The notes below the pieces were generated by a model. It searched no databases and was not told the DNA's origin. It saw only the letters and a program-made list of their open reading frames with translations. From Zarea fungicola (lineage: Eukaryota > Ascomycota > Sordariomycetes > Hypocreales > Cordycipitaceae): a DNA stretch of 64,000 bases. Below are positions 1 through 13,047 of this stretch, one piece after another. The DNA lies in contig FWCC01000090.1 of assembly GCA_900169235.1 (NCBI GenBank), positions 86,418 through 150,417 of the forward strand. The letters run 5' to 3'. Positions within the stretch are counted from its first letter, which is position 1. Every line of letters starts with the position of its first letter. The translations under genes and the position numbers were made by a program.

Positions 1-254
1 TATGAATAATTCAAATATTCAGCAGCCAATAAAAGCTGAGCTTCACTGAGACATGAGAATGATCCGATCCGAAGGATGGAACAGGGATCCGTTGCCGCAC
101 ATGCAGGACATCTTCCGATAGTTGCTCTCCCCCGCCTTGACCTTTTACCCTACATCTCTCTCATTTCCCAGAAAATATTACAGTTGCACAGCCAGTTTTT
201 GTTTATTTAAGTACCCTTTACTTTCTATATATAAATTATTTTGCGATCGTAATA

Positions 255-3200
255 ATGGCCATCAAATTCGGTGCACGTTCTGGCGAAGACTCTGATGACT
301 TTGTCATTGTTCCAAAGACTACACCAGATGAGTTCGCCGCTGAAGTAGGGCGCCTCCCCGAGAGCCAACTTGAGCAAGTGCGCGCTTGGCTGGAGCCAAC
401 GACATACAATGCTCCAGGGGGCGAATACAAAAAACATGCATTGTCACATCTCGCAGGGACCGGAGACTGGCTTACGGCTTCCTCGCAGTACCAAGAGTGG
501 CTAACAAGCCGCGACTCTGGTTTGCTTTGGATCAAGGGAATTCCAGGATCTGGCAAATCCGTGATGGCGGCCAAAATCATAGCTACTCTGGCAGCTACTG
601 AAGCTCCGGTTCTCTTCTTCTTCTTCAGGCAAATCATCCATGCCAACCATAAGCCTGCCGCCATGTTGCGCGACTGGCTACACCAGCTTTTACTTTACAG
701 CCCACCTCTGCAAAGGCGTCTCCTATCGTATGTGCAGAAAAATCGGTCCCTAGAGAGCATTTCTATAGAAGACTTTTGGAAAGATTTAAAAATGGCGTTT
801 ACAAAATTGCCCGACAAGGTGTTTTGCGTTACCGACGCCCTCGACGAAGTTGACCAGGGCAATGATTCGTTCCTCAAAGCCCTGGCCAGCCTTGGACAAT
901 GGCAGCCCGAAAGAGTCAAGGTGCTCATAACAAGCCGACCGGTACCAAGCGTCGAGGTGCCACTGCATATGCAGCCATGCTTCAAGGTTCGGCTCGAGGA
1001 AGACCAGGTCGACGTGGATATTTCCCGTTTTGTCCAACACTCGTTGGAGAATTCAGCCATTGATAGACAGCATTGGCCGGCCATTATTCATGCTGTTCCT
1101 GGGAGAGCGAATGGACTATTTTTATACGCTCGGCTTGCCATGGACGAATTTCTCCGCCCTGATGCTGACGCCGACGCAGTGTTGTCTCAGCTTCCGTACG
1201 ACCTCAATGTTCTGTACACAAGCCTTCTCAACGAACACATTGAACGGTCAGGAGTGGAAGAAAGCGTCCAGAGACAGATTCTCCAAGCTGTCACACATGC
1301 TACAAGGCCACTGCGGCTCTTGGAGCTCGCCGAAATGGTGCGTTTTGTCGATGCCGATTGCACCGGTCGACGTTTGATGTCGGCAAAATCCCTCGTCAAG
1401 ACAGCGTGCGGTCCACTATTAGAGATACTCACAGACGAAACTGTTTCCGTTATCCACCATTCATTTACCGAATACCTGAAGGGTATCACTAGGCAAATAG
1501 ATGACTCCGGCTACGCAGTCTTGCAACACGGTGTGGCGCATGCGCAGCTCGCCGTCGCCTGTCTGCGCTACTTACAAGGCGGCTGCCTAGAGGGAGCTCC
1601 CATCCAGAGCTCTAAAGACATGTATGATCAAAACGTCTCCGGCGATAGAATTCAGCTCTGGAAAAGAAATCCTTTTCTGAAATACGCTAGTGGCAACTGG
1701 TTCAAACACGCCGTGGCAGCATACGATGCGTCGTGCTACACAGCTCAAGTACGCCAGGAAATTGGCCAATTTCTCGATAACAAGAACCTGCTACATGTTT
1801 GGCTTCGCTTGGAATCAATGGATGTATTTATTACCGGTACAAAGGCACATGTATCCGCTAGGCTGGGCTTGACGGAACACATCAAGCAGATGATAAGCCT
1901 GGGCCAAGATGTGGATTCATCGGATAAATCTGAACATACCCCACTGTAAGTTAATCTCACTCGACTGCTCTTCATTTACTTCGCTAATAACCGTATTCTT
2001 GTTTAGTTGGTGGGCTGCCGCTGAAGGCCATGTCGACGTGGTACGGCAGCTAATTGCAACTGGTGCCAAACCGGACCAGGCTACTACTTGTGATGGCTTC
2101 AGTACCCTTCACAAAGCCGCTCAAGAAAATCATTTTGCCGTTGTGGAAGTGTTGTTGGAGGCTGGCGTGAGCCCATTAATTCGAAAGCGTCCAGTTTGCA
2201 ACTCAAACCTGCACATGAGCCATGTGATACCGGAGTACGGCGAGAGTCCCCTTCAAATAACGTGCAAAAATGGCCATTTGGAGAGCATCGATGTCTTTTT
2301 AAAGCACGTAAACAGCCTCACTACCGCGTACTGGGCACTGGCATGGGCTTCATTTTACGGCCAGTCTCAGCTTGTCGCGCGGATTTTGGAATACCCCGGA
2401 TTAGACATCAATCATCGGCTGCGCGGCGACACATTTCTGCATTTGGCGTGCTGTAGCTTGAATCCTGATACAGTTACGTGCTTACTGCTGGCCGGCGCTG
2501 ATGCAAAGGCACTTAGTGTCGGTGAAGCGAGCCTGTCATGCGTTGACATTGACTATACACCGGTACCAACAGCGCCACCTCTCATGAGCTGCTTGCATGG
2601 CTTGCTTCATGGGCAGAAAAATGGATTTCATCGCGATTCAGCACATTACACTGAGATTTTGGCCATAATGGAGGCACTTGTACAAGCGGGAGTTGATGTG
2701 AACCAACGTACTGGGAACGGAGAGACGGCCTTGCACTGGGCCACTGGCTCACCAGACCTTGTACGCGCTCTTATTTCCTTTGGTGCGGATCCTCGTTGCG
2801 TTGACAACTCGGGAAACACGCCATTGCACACTGCCAAGAATGACGATGTGGTTACCCTTCTCATTGAGGAAGGGGGTGCCGATATCAATGCGAGAAACAA
2901 TATCGGCGCAACACCCCTCCTCGCTGCCGTCGCCAGGTTTCAGTCTACAATGCAGAGGTTTTTAGATCTCGGCGCCGACTGTCATCTAGTGGACGACGAC
3001 GGGAATAATGCGTTGCACTTGATTTTTGACCGCAACTATTTCCGTTTGTCACCGGAGGAGGTCGAGGCTTTCCTCAAGGCTGGAGCAAATCCAAATTTGA
3101 AGAACCATGATGGGCACACGCCATTCCAAAAAATAACCCATTTCAAAGAATTCGCAGAAACTGCTACCCTTCTTCTCCAGGCTGGCGCGAATGTTGACGA

Positions 3201-6200
3201 AAAGGATAAGCAAGGGAGAACGTTGCTATTCCGCGCAATTGGCCCTGAGTATTCCGTTTATCTGCGGGCCGCAGCCGTTAAATACTTGCTCGAAGCCGGT
3301 GCTTCAAAAGACAGCCGAGATTTCCAAGGCCGATCAATGACTCATGAAGCAGTCAAAGGATTTGCGTCAGAAATCAACCTGGATTGCATAATTACCGACC
3401 TGGACTTATTGGACAGTTCGGGGCTCCTGGACATGAATGCTGTCGACAATGCTGGCAACGGCCTGTTGCATGAGCTGTCACTACACATAGGTACCAAACC
3501 ACAAAAGTATGCCAATCAATTGCAACTTATGCAAGTTTTGGTTGGCGCTGGGCTTGACATGTCGCAAAAGAACTTGGCCGGACGCACGCCACTACACCTT
3601 TTGTGTGTCCATGGGAAAGCCGGCCTTTCCCGATTAGCGTCCCAGACACCGCTGGATTATGCGATTGCGAAAACTAAGAATATTGATGAACCAGATGCTA
3701 ATGGGAACACACCGCTGCATATTGCATCAGTGTATGGGGAATTTTGTTGCAAGAGACTCCTCGATGCCGGTGCGGACCCAACTCTACGCAACCATGACAA
3801 GCTAACACCACTTCATCTTGCGGCTCGCTGTAAACAGAGCAATGTGGTCGGGATGCTATTGTCTTCAATCAAGAAACGCTATAGTGATACGCCCTCGAAA
3901 CTCGCAGCGGCCATAAATGCAACAGCGGTAACCTCGAACTACAACATATATGAACCATACAATATCACGCCGCTGTTTTACGCCTGTCAATCTGGAAGAC
4001 CGGAGACTGTGGAGCTCTTACTGCAAGCAGGAGCTGATCCGAATATTGGTAATCTTTTCACTGCATGCGCGCTCATGGAATACGAAAATCGGCTGTGGCC
4101 CCCGAAACTGCCAGATCCAGGGAGCGACATTGTGGCTCTGCAGGCCTCCGACACGACACGCCCGTCCCTGGCGGATGAGGAATACCAAGACACTAGGTTT
4201 CACCAAAATTCTACTACACACTTGGAAGAAATCCTCGAAATGCTTATTGAGGCTGGCATAGACACATCCCAGCTTTCCGCAGGAGCAGGTAACCAACCAA
4301 ACCCATTCTTGAAAGCAGCCAGCGTTGGCAGTAGCTATGCGTACAAATGCATTAAGGCAGTCAGGGATAAGCACGGCGCACCTAGAACGGAGGAGCCGCC
4401 AAATCCCCATAGATATCGAGATGCCATGGAGGGTTTTAGTCTGTTTGATGAACAAATGGTGGAGGCAACCGAAAGGGCGTCCGTCGAGATGATGCATCAA
4501 TGCGGCTGGGCCAAGCCTGATGGTGTGGAGTTTGAGATTTTCCGTGCAATCATTCTTCGCCGGCAGTATCATCTAGTTCATGAGATGATTGGAGCCAATT
4601 GTCGCTTTCTCGATTCCAACATGCTAAATCTGCGATTTCTCATCGAGCATGGCCTCGCTTCGTTGGTTGACGCAATCGCAGACGCAGAAACAAAGGCGCG
4701 GCTTAACGAGGGCGAGTGGCATGCATACGAGGACTCTACAAAACCGGGCCTACATTTTGAAAGCAGGAAGAGTGATGAAAGCGCTGTGAGTAGCAGCGGT
4801 GACAGTCGCGTGATGGAGCCTCAAGCCACTCTGCTTGAGCTCGCTCTGGAACGAGCGCTGCCAAATCTGCAAATTGTTCAGCTACTTGTGGACAAGTATG
4901 CGGTTAATATTAACGGCACTGGAAGGGGCAAAAGGTCCTGCTTGCACGTAATTGCAAATGGCAGCCACTGGTGGCAAGTTGCCCTGGCTTTGCCGTATCT
5001 TCTCGCAAAAGGCGCTGATATCGAGGCGCGGGACTCTGAAGGGCAAACACCGCTCCATGTGGCTCTTACCTCACAAGACCGAGAACTTGGTCCATTTCAT
5101 GGCCAGGTTGCCAAGGCACTAATTGAGGCCGGCGCAGATGTCAATGCTGTGGATGGCAATGGACAGAGTTGCCTTGCCTTGGCGGGTTACAGCGACCAGC
5201 TCACAAACCTGCTTTTACAAAATGGCGCTGTGCCTGGCCCTGGAGCAATTTTCACAGCACTCAAATCGTGCAATGCATCTGCATTAAAGACGATGCTGAA
5301 GGCAGGCGCGGATGCAAATTGCGGCATGCCAGACATGGAGCAAGATACTGGACATGACGAAAAGCTGAGCAGGGCAACCTTTGACAAGGCCTACATTCCT
5401 CGTCACGAAATAAGTCCACTCTACTTTCTCGCCTCGGATCCGGATTTCCCAGACGATGAAGACATGCAGCGGTGCTTCAAACTTCTTTTAGATCATGGAG
5501 CGGATCTGTACGCCGAGTTCTACGTAACACCTAGATCCAACCCCGGACGTGATGGCAACGGAAGAGTTGACCCAGGAATAGCATGCGATATGATGCTAGG
5601 GGCAAGGACGACCGCGAACGGCGATTCGGGCAACATTGAGAAGCGAATGGTGCTACATGAGCTGGTTCGGCTGGGCAGACTGAACAAGGACATGTTGCGT
5701 GTTGTGAATATCGATGCAAGCCGCCGAGACAGTCAGAAATGCAACCTCTTGCATGCCATTTCCGATAGCTATTATGGGCCGGATCAAATATTGCAAGATG
5801 AAGGAGACGACAGTGTAGAAAAAGCTGACAGTGTAGACGAAGCCGACAGTGCAGACGAAGCCGACAAAGTGAAAATGGAGGACAAGATGACAGTCTTCCA
5901 GGAATTGCTTGGACTAGGTTGCAACATTCATGAGCGAGATAGTGATGGTCAGACGGTCCTACACCGCATGGTTTATCGCGGCTGGTGGTTCAACACAATG
6001 CTGGAACGACTCCAGAAATCTGTCGCTCTTGTTGCACAGATTGCCCCAGATCTCCTCAATGCAAGAAACAATGCAGGAAATACCCCGCTACACTACAGTA
6101 CCCTATTAGCCACGTACAGTCGACGAAAGGACGTTTCCGATAAGGAGAAAGACGGCGATATGCCATGGAAAATTGCTGATTTAACGCGTCTTCTTTTACG

Positions 6201-6702
6201 GTGCGGAGCCAGCCCAGTCGGGGTAAACAGGGACGGAAACACTGTCTTGCATCTCTTGGCACACAATCTCGACGACAAAGACATCCGTGCACTGTTTTCT
6301 GAGCTCGTAAGGGACCACGGGCTGGATGTAAACGCGCGCAATGTCAGGGGCGAGACGCCGCTGACGCTCTTCGTCAAGCGGACCGATACGCTGCGGCGCT
6401 TACTTCAAGACGGGTACAACAGGTGGCAGCAGAGTGTCGGTCTCGTAGAAGCCGTCGAAATGTTGCAAGCGGCCGGAGCCGACTTTTCGGTCAAGGACAA
6501 GCATGGTAACGGACTACTACATATGGCGGCGTCGGAAGGGGCAGAGCTTTTCAAGGCACTCATGGACAATGGAGGTTTGGATCCAATAATGGAGAACCAT
6601 GCGCATCAGACGCCCATTGATGTGGCGGCTGTGTATGGAAACACGAATGTGTTGGCTTTGTTTGGAAAGAAACTGTCCAAGGCAAAGGCGGACAGAAGCT
6701 GA
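255..6702 (+). CDS. NACHT-ankyrin repeat protein (fungal NLR)
   Basis: Two exons, 255-1945 and 2007-6702, joined across a 61-nt GT-AG intron; the splice restores an ankyrin motif (HTPLWWAAAEGH), giving about 2128 residues. Residues 45-92 carry the tryptophan-rich lead-in that precedes fungal NACHT domains. Walker A is GIPGSGKS at 95-102 and Walker B is in VFCVTDALDEVD at 189-200. From about residue 555 to the end there are at least twenty ankyrin repeats (TPLHxAA / GADxN cores), interrupted by non-ankyrin stretches. Proteins of this architecture are signal-transducing NTPases tied to non-self recognition and programmed cell death in fungi; the ligand is unknown and no N-terminal effector domain is obvious here. 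An acidic DSVDEA-type repeat lies near residue 1850. The ATG at 255 is the first in frame. Family call is firm; function is inferred. Confidence 0.93.
5805..5866 (+). repeat. Short coding tandem repeat in NLR
   Basis: About three imperfect 18-nt units encode DSVEKA, DSVDEA and DSADEA in a row, between two ankyrin blocks of the NACHT-ankyrin gene. The units differ by only a few bases, so this is a young in-frame minisatellite that makes an acidic linker. Confidence 0.75.
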
Positions 6703-7527
6703 GACGTGCGACAGGTGGGCAATCTGGAACGAGCGAGATACTGATTTTGGTGCTGGCGCTCTTAGGCAGCTGGCAGCGCGCTATTAGGCTGTTCAACGGG
6801 ACTTTAGTATGAAGTTTTAATTTCATGGAGGATACGAAACGATGAAGAGCTACACTGTCAGATTGGGTGTGTGCGTGTGGCCTGTAACTAGTTAGATACT
6901 GTCAGGTATCATCAACATCACTTCTGTATAATCTCATTATCACAGTTTGTAACTGTTTAATGAGCGAATGTTTGTGAGCCAGTTTCAAGAACCTTTACCA
7001 TCTACTTGGTACAATCCTATAGGAGGCCAAGAGGTTGAGAGTCCAAAATTTGACAGGAACATATAAGCCAGAGTGCAATTCCGTCTGGAAAACAAATATA
7101 CATTTGTGCAATAGCTGATCTCTACAGGATATGTGGCAGACCGCCAGTTCTCCTCTTGGAGGTGGTGAAATTAAAAACAAGATGAAAAAAGTAAAACCGT
7201 TGATACCTAACCATGGCCGAAACCCAGTGAATAAATGTTGCACAAAGTTATGGACCAAACACGAGTGCACCCCGACCCATCCAGCAATAGAGGGTGCCAA
7301 GGATCTGCGCAATGCATTTCAGCTGATCTCTGGTCGCGGAATATTGAATTCAAGACAGACAGACCCATCTTCAAAAGGGTGATGGGTAGGACAACTCCGC
7401 AAATACGGTGTAGCCCCCAATGGTTCAATGGTCCAAATTATTTAATAGTGAGATTGAAGTGTATTACTGCCCGGAACGTTTTCACAGTCTGATACTGGCA
7501 TTCATTCGGGTAATATTCTCAGACGTC
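6703..7527. other. Intergenic spacer, no gene seen
   Basis: Lies between the stop of the NACHT-ankyrin gene and the ATG of the HD-domain gene. It must hold the terminator of the first and the promoter of the second. Only short overlapping frames occur and none has a recognisable motif or splice structure. Confidence 0.6.
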
Positions 7528-8341
7528 ATGGAACCTGTAGCCAAAATACTTCGCGACGCTCGCGCAGCAGCCAAGGACAGAGACAGTCTGCCCGAGACAG
7601 ACCAAATGTTTGAGTCCATCGCAGAGTCTACAAAGAATTACATGTCCATGTTTGATGCATCGCATGATTTTAGCCACGTTCTGCGCGTCGTTGCCTTGTC
7701 ACAGCGTATTCTTGCTGCAGAGCGTCAGGCCGGCAGAGGGTTGACGTTGGACTCTGTCGTCATCATTCTTGCTGCGTACGTTATGTTCAACCAATCATAC
7801 TACAAAATGGGCAACCATTGACTCCAACTAACCAGGTTTCTACACGACGTCAATGACAAAAAGTACACGAATGGTACTTCCGCCGTGCCAGGAGGGCCAA
7901 TGCAGTTGCTGCAGGCCAGCGGAGTTTCGGCCGCTGTGGCTACCAAGGTCGTGAACGTGGTGGAGAATGTGTCTTACTCTACAGAGACTCGGAACCCAGA
8001 GAAGGCCAAGTCTGCTCTAGAGACATGGCCGGAGCTAGGCGTGGTGCAAGACGCAGACCGGCTGGATGCCATTGGCGCAATCGGCATTGGGAGGGCATTC
8101 ACTTTCGGCGGGGCGAAGATGCCCCTATCTGATATGCAGCTGTCTCGGGAACATATGACGGAGAAGTTGGAGAAGCTTGAATCCATGATGAAGGTAAGCA
8201 TCCAATAAGTATCACAATCGGTGCCCCCAACTAACGTTGCGATTGCTGTAGACCGAGACTGGGCGTGCACTGGCTAAGGAGCGAACTCGGAGAATTCAGG
8301 TATTTTGCCAGTGGTGGGATGAAGAATACGGCGCGTTTTGA
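7528..8341 (+). CDS. HD-domain phosphohydrolase
   Basis: Three exons, 7528-7775, 7836-8193 and 8252-8341, give 231 residues. Splicing the first intron restores the metal-binding motif: upstream frame ends ...ILAA and the next exon reads FLHDVNDKKY. His and Asp ligands of the HD fold are visible in HDFSH (46-50) and LHDV (85-88). The family consists of metal-dependent phosphohydrolases/phosphodiesterases of about 220 residues, usually soluble, with diverse nucleotide substrates; the substrate here is unknown. The C-terminus ends FCQWWDEEYGAF, in keeping with the family's W-W-E tail. The start at 7528 is chosen because upstream sequence in this frame has no conserved character. Confidence 0.85.
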
Positions 8342-10592
8342 TGCATCAGGGATTTCTTTTCATGAGGGCGCAGTTCGAAACAGTCCACAGGGTTACGTGT
8401 ATTTATTCAAGTCTCTCCGATAGTCCAAGCAGACTACTTCAGCATGCCTGGTCCTCTCGGGGTTCCGCCTTCCGCTGTCATTTAACCATATTACGATGCA
8501 CACGTTTGCTTTTTTGGGGCCATATTTGTGGCGATTGTCTATTTTTACGGTCCTCTCCTGAAATAGTGAGCCTGACGGGTAGACTACAGGGACTCTCCTG
8601 CTGGATTTATTAGCCCGGGATATCGGCAATGTATGGATTCCCAGAACATAGCTAGCTGTTTAGCAAGCTTGGGAACACATCAATCAGGTGAATGCATCAT
8701 ACGTGATCTGCATCTTGTAAAATCGGTTGATTTTTGAACAGTAGAGGCCCCGCTCCGAGCTGAGCCTGATGCAGCGATCCGCATACACGGTGGCTGGCTG
8801 ATGTGCGACATGGAACAGACTGACACCGCCTTTTTGGGCAGTTTATCCCGGAAACAGTGATGTACAATTTTTATTCCTAAAGAACCAGCATAAGCATTCA
8901 TTATATGACCAAGTTAACCCCACAGTCGGTCCTTGTCTCAGAGCTCGTACAATTGGTAGTATTGAGACAATTTCGGTGGGAATGGGTCCAAGGCTGTCCC
9001 CAGCATCAGTGAAGTGCAACCCCAAACAATGAAACATTCAAAGAGTATCTGTATAGACTTGAAGCGCCATCAAAAACGCGCGCAGTTCCACGGCGGGTCA
9101 TGCCGTCGGGCCCTCTCGCCCGGGGAATGCTTCCTGTGAGCCAACCTACATGAGCTCTACACCCCTCACATCCGAAAGAGGATCTTTTGTGGCACAAGCT
9201 TGGCCTAAAAATGGAAATTGACCGACAATCGGGGGGAAGCTGGCAGCGGCAAGTATTGACAAGGTTGTCGGTACTTCGGCCATCACAGATCATGCCGCTG
9301 TGGCGTTCATGGCGGATCTCATCGCCACATAGCCCATTGCCATGGTAATTCTCAGTATAAGAGAAAATCCAGATGCTTGGCACAATCTTGTCGTCGACAC
9401 CTTGATGCCTCTTCATGACACCTTGTCATTCTGGCTGTGGAGCCAGCTCTGCAGGCAACTCCTCTCCCACTGAGAACGCTTCTTTCCGCGAACTGGGAGA
9501 TTTTGTAGAGTGATCTCCCAAAAACCCTCTTAGACGGCTATGGAAAATATGTATCATTTAGTTACACGTCTTGTGCCGCCTAAAACACTTTTGAGACGGG
9601 ATGTTGGTGACGAATGGAAGCTTCTTTGCGACCTTTTGAGCTTATTTCTTAGACACACTATTTCTCATGTGAAATCTAAATTTATAACAAAAAACTTGTT
9701 CAGAGGATGCGCGTCTCAATCGGAGGAGAGTATTTGACTTGTTGTTACGGTGTTGTGTGAAGTGTTCCCTTGGGGATATGCTGTGGCAAGTTAATGTGGT
9801 TGACGTAATGAGATGCGCTGCTGAAAGCCATAAAATAAAGAAGCTCACTTGTATGGGGAGATGATTTGCTGTAACGTAGATCTGGTATAGTGATGGGCAA
9901 CGTTTAATCTAAGACACCAGTACTTTCGCAATAATTCCCATTGTGGTGAAAGTGGCTGGCTGTTACCCTGGCGTGCGTAGCTATTGTCGCAAGTAATTCC
10001 ACTGCTCTATGCCGCGCCATGCAATAAGAACAACTATACAATAGGGCAAATCTCTTAGTGTAACGTCATCCACGCTGCAAAAAGTATTGGTGACGGTGTC
10101 CAGGTTCCCGGTCTCACTTTGCGGTACACTCCCAGGGTCCAGAGCAGCAGCCTGGACGGTCTCTGCCGCAGACGATCCTGCGGGTCTATAATGTACCAAA
10201 ATCCACCAATAATTGATTTATTACCAGAGTGGCGTAGGCAGCTTTCAGCTGGACAATGTGGATTCTAGGTTTGATGAATAAAAGTACCAGTAGACGAGAC
10301 ATGGCTGGAGGCCCGTATGCCGGCCGGCTGCCTTGGAGATTCAGATAATTGGATCCAACACGTCACACCCTGGACTCTAGGCCAAGATATTTCTGGTGTT
10401 ACTTTTATGCAAAGTCTCTTTCTAAGAGGCGCTGTACTTACCTCGCCAAGGCGGCGTAACTCGGATTAACCCCGAGGTGCATCCAGCGCCGGGTACGTGG
10501 GGTCCTGGTATAAATATGGCCAACTTGATAATGTAGTGAGGTTTAGATTCGACAGAGTGTCGACAGAGAGAGGAAAACGGTGCAGTATTTCA
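8342..10592. other. Intergenic region, no supported gene
   Basis: About 2.25 kb of moderately AT-rich DNA between the HD-domain gene and the fused oxidoreductase gene. Frames up to 136 codons occur (for example minus 9006-9416) but none shows a family motif, codon bias or splice sites that extend it. The minus frame at 9981-10199 is mildly protein-like and could be a relic. The last few hundred bases must contain the oxidoreductase promoter. Confidence 0.5.
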
Positions 10593-12887
10593 ATGAACAA
10601 AACACACCGGTTCAGCGTTGCCATCATTGGCCTGGGCTCCCAGGGTCGCAAGACCTGGTTTGAATCTCTAAAAAACGCGACTGATATCGACATTGCCGCT
10701 GTATGCGACAATAATCAGCTGGCAGTAGATGAATTTGCCTCCCGTTATCCCGAAACTCCAGCGTTTAGTTCTCTTGACGAGCTTCTGCTGAACATTCAAC
10801 CAACTTTTGCAATTGCTTGCGTACCAAACAGGTTCCATCTTCAAGTTATTGAACAGTTGTCAGCTTCTGGGATTCCATGTCTTAAGGAAAAGCCCATTGC
10901 AGGATCTTTGGCTGAATATCATAAGCTGTGCCGCATCCCCATACCGATTGGGGTGGCCTTCCAGCGGAGATGGCAGCCACGTTACGTTCACTTCCGGAAC
11001 TTTCTGCCCATTATCGGCACGGCATTGTCGGTGAGAGCAACTTTGGTTGGAAAGTATAACCCCCCACAGGATGGCTGGCGCGTCACCGACAACGTTGGAA
11101 CATTTGTAAGTCGCTTGTCACACCTTGTATAGATTCAATCGCTAAATAATGTAGGATGATCTCGGTGTTCACATGTTAGATGCTATTATTTGGCTCTTTG
11201 GACGCCCGACCACCGTTCTAGCTCACCGTATCAACGACCCATTCTCGGATCGAGATCGTGAGTCGCATGTGGTAATGAGATGGGGGGATCCTGGACTCGT
11301 TGCCCACCTCTACATCTCGGAAGTCGCTCTTGGCAAAGAGGAGAGTGTCATTGTGCGGGGAGATCGTGGATCATTGCATTTGAATGGCAATGAAATAGTA
11401 CACTATGATACTAGTGGCAGACAAGCCTTTCAGATGGCAATTCAGTCTCGCAAAGAGGATACAATCCAAGATATGTGCCGAGAATTTGCGGGTCATGCTC
11501 ATGGTACCGCACATTCATTCTCAACTGTAATTTCTCAAGTTGAAGACACCTTGATGACCACTGAGGCTATCGACACCTCGTTCCTTTCGAACAAGGTTGA
11601 GTCAGTGGCGTCTCAGTCAGAGGACTTGACGGAAGCCGATCTACCCACGCCATCGTTGACTCCGTCTCCAAAGTCACTGCCAATCCAGAAAGCAAATAGT
11701 GACATAATACTTAGCGATTCGGATTATCAGGAAACACTTGATACCAGGCATACCCATGAAGAATGTGGAGATGCGGATGCAGATTTTACGAAGCTTTCCT
11801 TTCAACTCAACACGGGCGACAAGATCCCAGGTCTGGGGTTTGGAACCCGCAAGCCAAAGCAGCCAATGCAGACATATAATGCGGTAAAAACAGCCCTTGA
11901 GCTTGGCTATCGCCATGTTGATACTGCGTTTCGGTACAATAACGAGGACCAAGTTGGAAGCGCCGTTATAGACTCTGGTATTCCTCGAGAAGAGGTCTGG
12001 ATCACAACAAAGGTTGACAACTCATGGCATCACCGAGTAGCCGAATCTGTCACGATTTCTCTTTCAAATCTTGGACTGGAATACATTGATCTTTTGCTTA
12101 TGGTACGCATCTTCTCGGGGGAAAATGGGACGACGCTAATCGCTGAGCAGCACTGGCCGTCGCCGGTCACACCAGAGGATCCGAAGAAGGCGTTGCCTGA
12201 TTGGGACTTTACAAGGACATGGTAAGTTTGTCTGCCTGCTACTGTCTCACTCGTGTACTTAATTTGGTTAAATTTAGGGTGGACATGCAGGCCGAGGTGC
12301 GGGCAGGTAGAGTACGCAACATTGGCGTGTCAAACTTTGGCATCCGCAACCTGAAGAAGCTCCTCCAACACCCAGAGTGTACAATTGTTCCAGCTGTGAA
12401 CCAGTTAGAGGTAGGTCAATGTTTTGCAGCAAAGTCTTGGAAGCGATGAAGCTTAGGCTAATACCGCTGGGCGTAGCTGCATCCGTGCTGTCCTTCAAAC
12501 GTGCTCATCGCATATTGCAAGGATAATGGCATTCATTGTACTGCCTACTCGCCACTCGCCGCGGGTTTGCCGGAGCTCGTTGAAAGCGCGGCGCTGAAGG
12601 AGCTGTGTCAGCGAAAGGGGAAAACGCCGCAGCAGATTCTGTAAGTGCACTGCTTTTTTTTCCACAATTAATTCTAACAGCAAGATAGAATCATGTGGGG
12701 ACTGCAAAGAGGCACGAGTGTAATTCCGAAAAGCGTGAATACTGCGCGAATCCAGGGCAATTTTGACTTGAAGGGGTGGACGTTGACGCTGGAGGAGCAC
12801 CAGCTGCTAAGCGATTTGGAAACAAGATGTCGTGTATATCCTGATGATTGGTTGCCCCAGCAGGTATTTTGGGAGGAGGACAACTAG
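10593..12887 (+). CDS. Gfo/Idh/MocA dehydrogenase fused to aldo-keto reductase
   Basis: Six exons: 10593-11105, 11155-12102, 12151-12221, 12278-12410, 12477-12640 and 12689-12887; total 675 residues with every junction in frame. The N-terminal half (1 to about 310) is a Gfo/Idh/MocA NAD(P)-dependent dehydrogenase: GLGSQG at 13-18, the KEKP motif at 98-101 and a GVHMLD segment after the first splice. A Ser/Thr/Asp-rich linker follows (about 312-382). The C-terminal half (about 385-675) is an aldo-keto reductase with the full catalytic tetrad: D427, Y432, K457 and H488, then the NIGVSNF and IPKS motifs. The 48-nt third intron could be read through in frame, but removing it puts LLLM directly before HWPS, as in the family. 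Likely role is a two-step redox conversion of a sugar or carbonyl compound; the substrate is unknown. Confidence 0.85.
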
Positions 12888-13047
12888 ATGAAGCCAGCTA
12901 CAGAATATTGAGTAGAAGTGTACTAGACATGTCTTGGGATACGCTTCTGTCGCAAGTTTCCTGCCTATCTATTTTATTACTTGCCACACTTAAATTACTA
13001 CTATAGAAATCACTCAAGGAAGTCCCTGAGAGTTTACAACGCTGTTT

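Noticed and set aside
12103..12150. Read-through of the third intron in the fusion gene
   Set aside because: The 48 nt are in frame, but removing them joins LLLM to HWP, as in all aldo-keto reductases, and a GCTAATC branch site is present.
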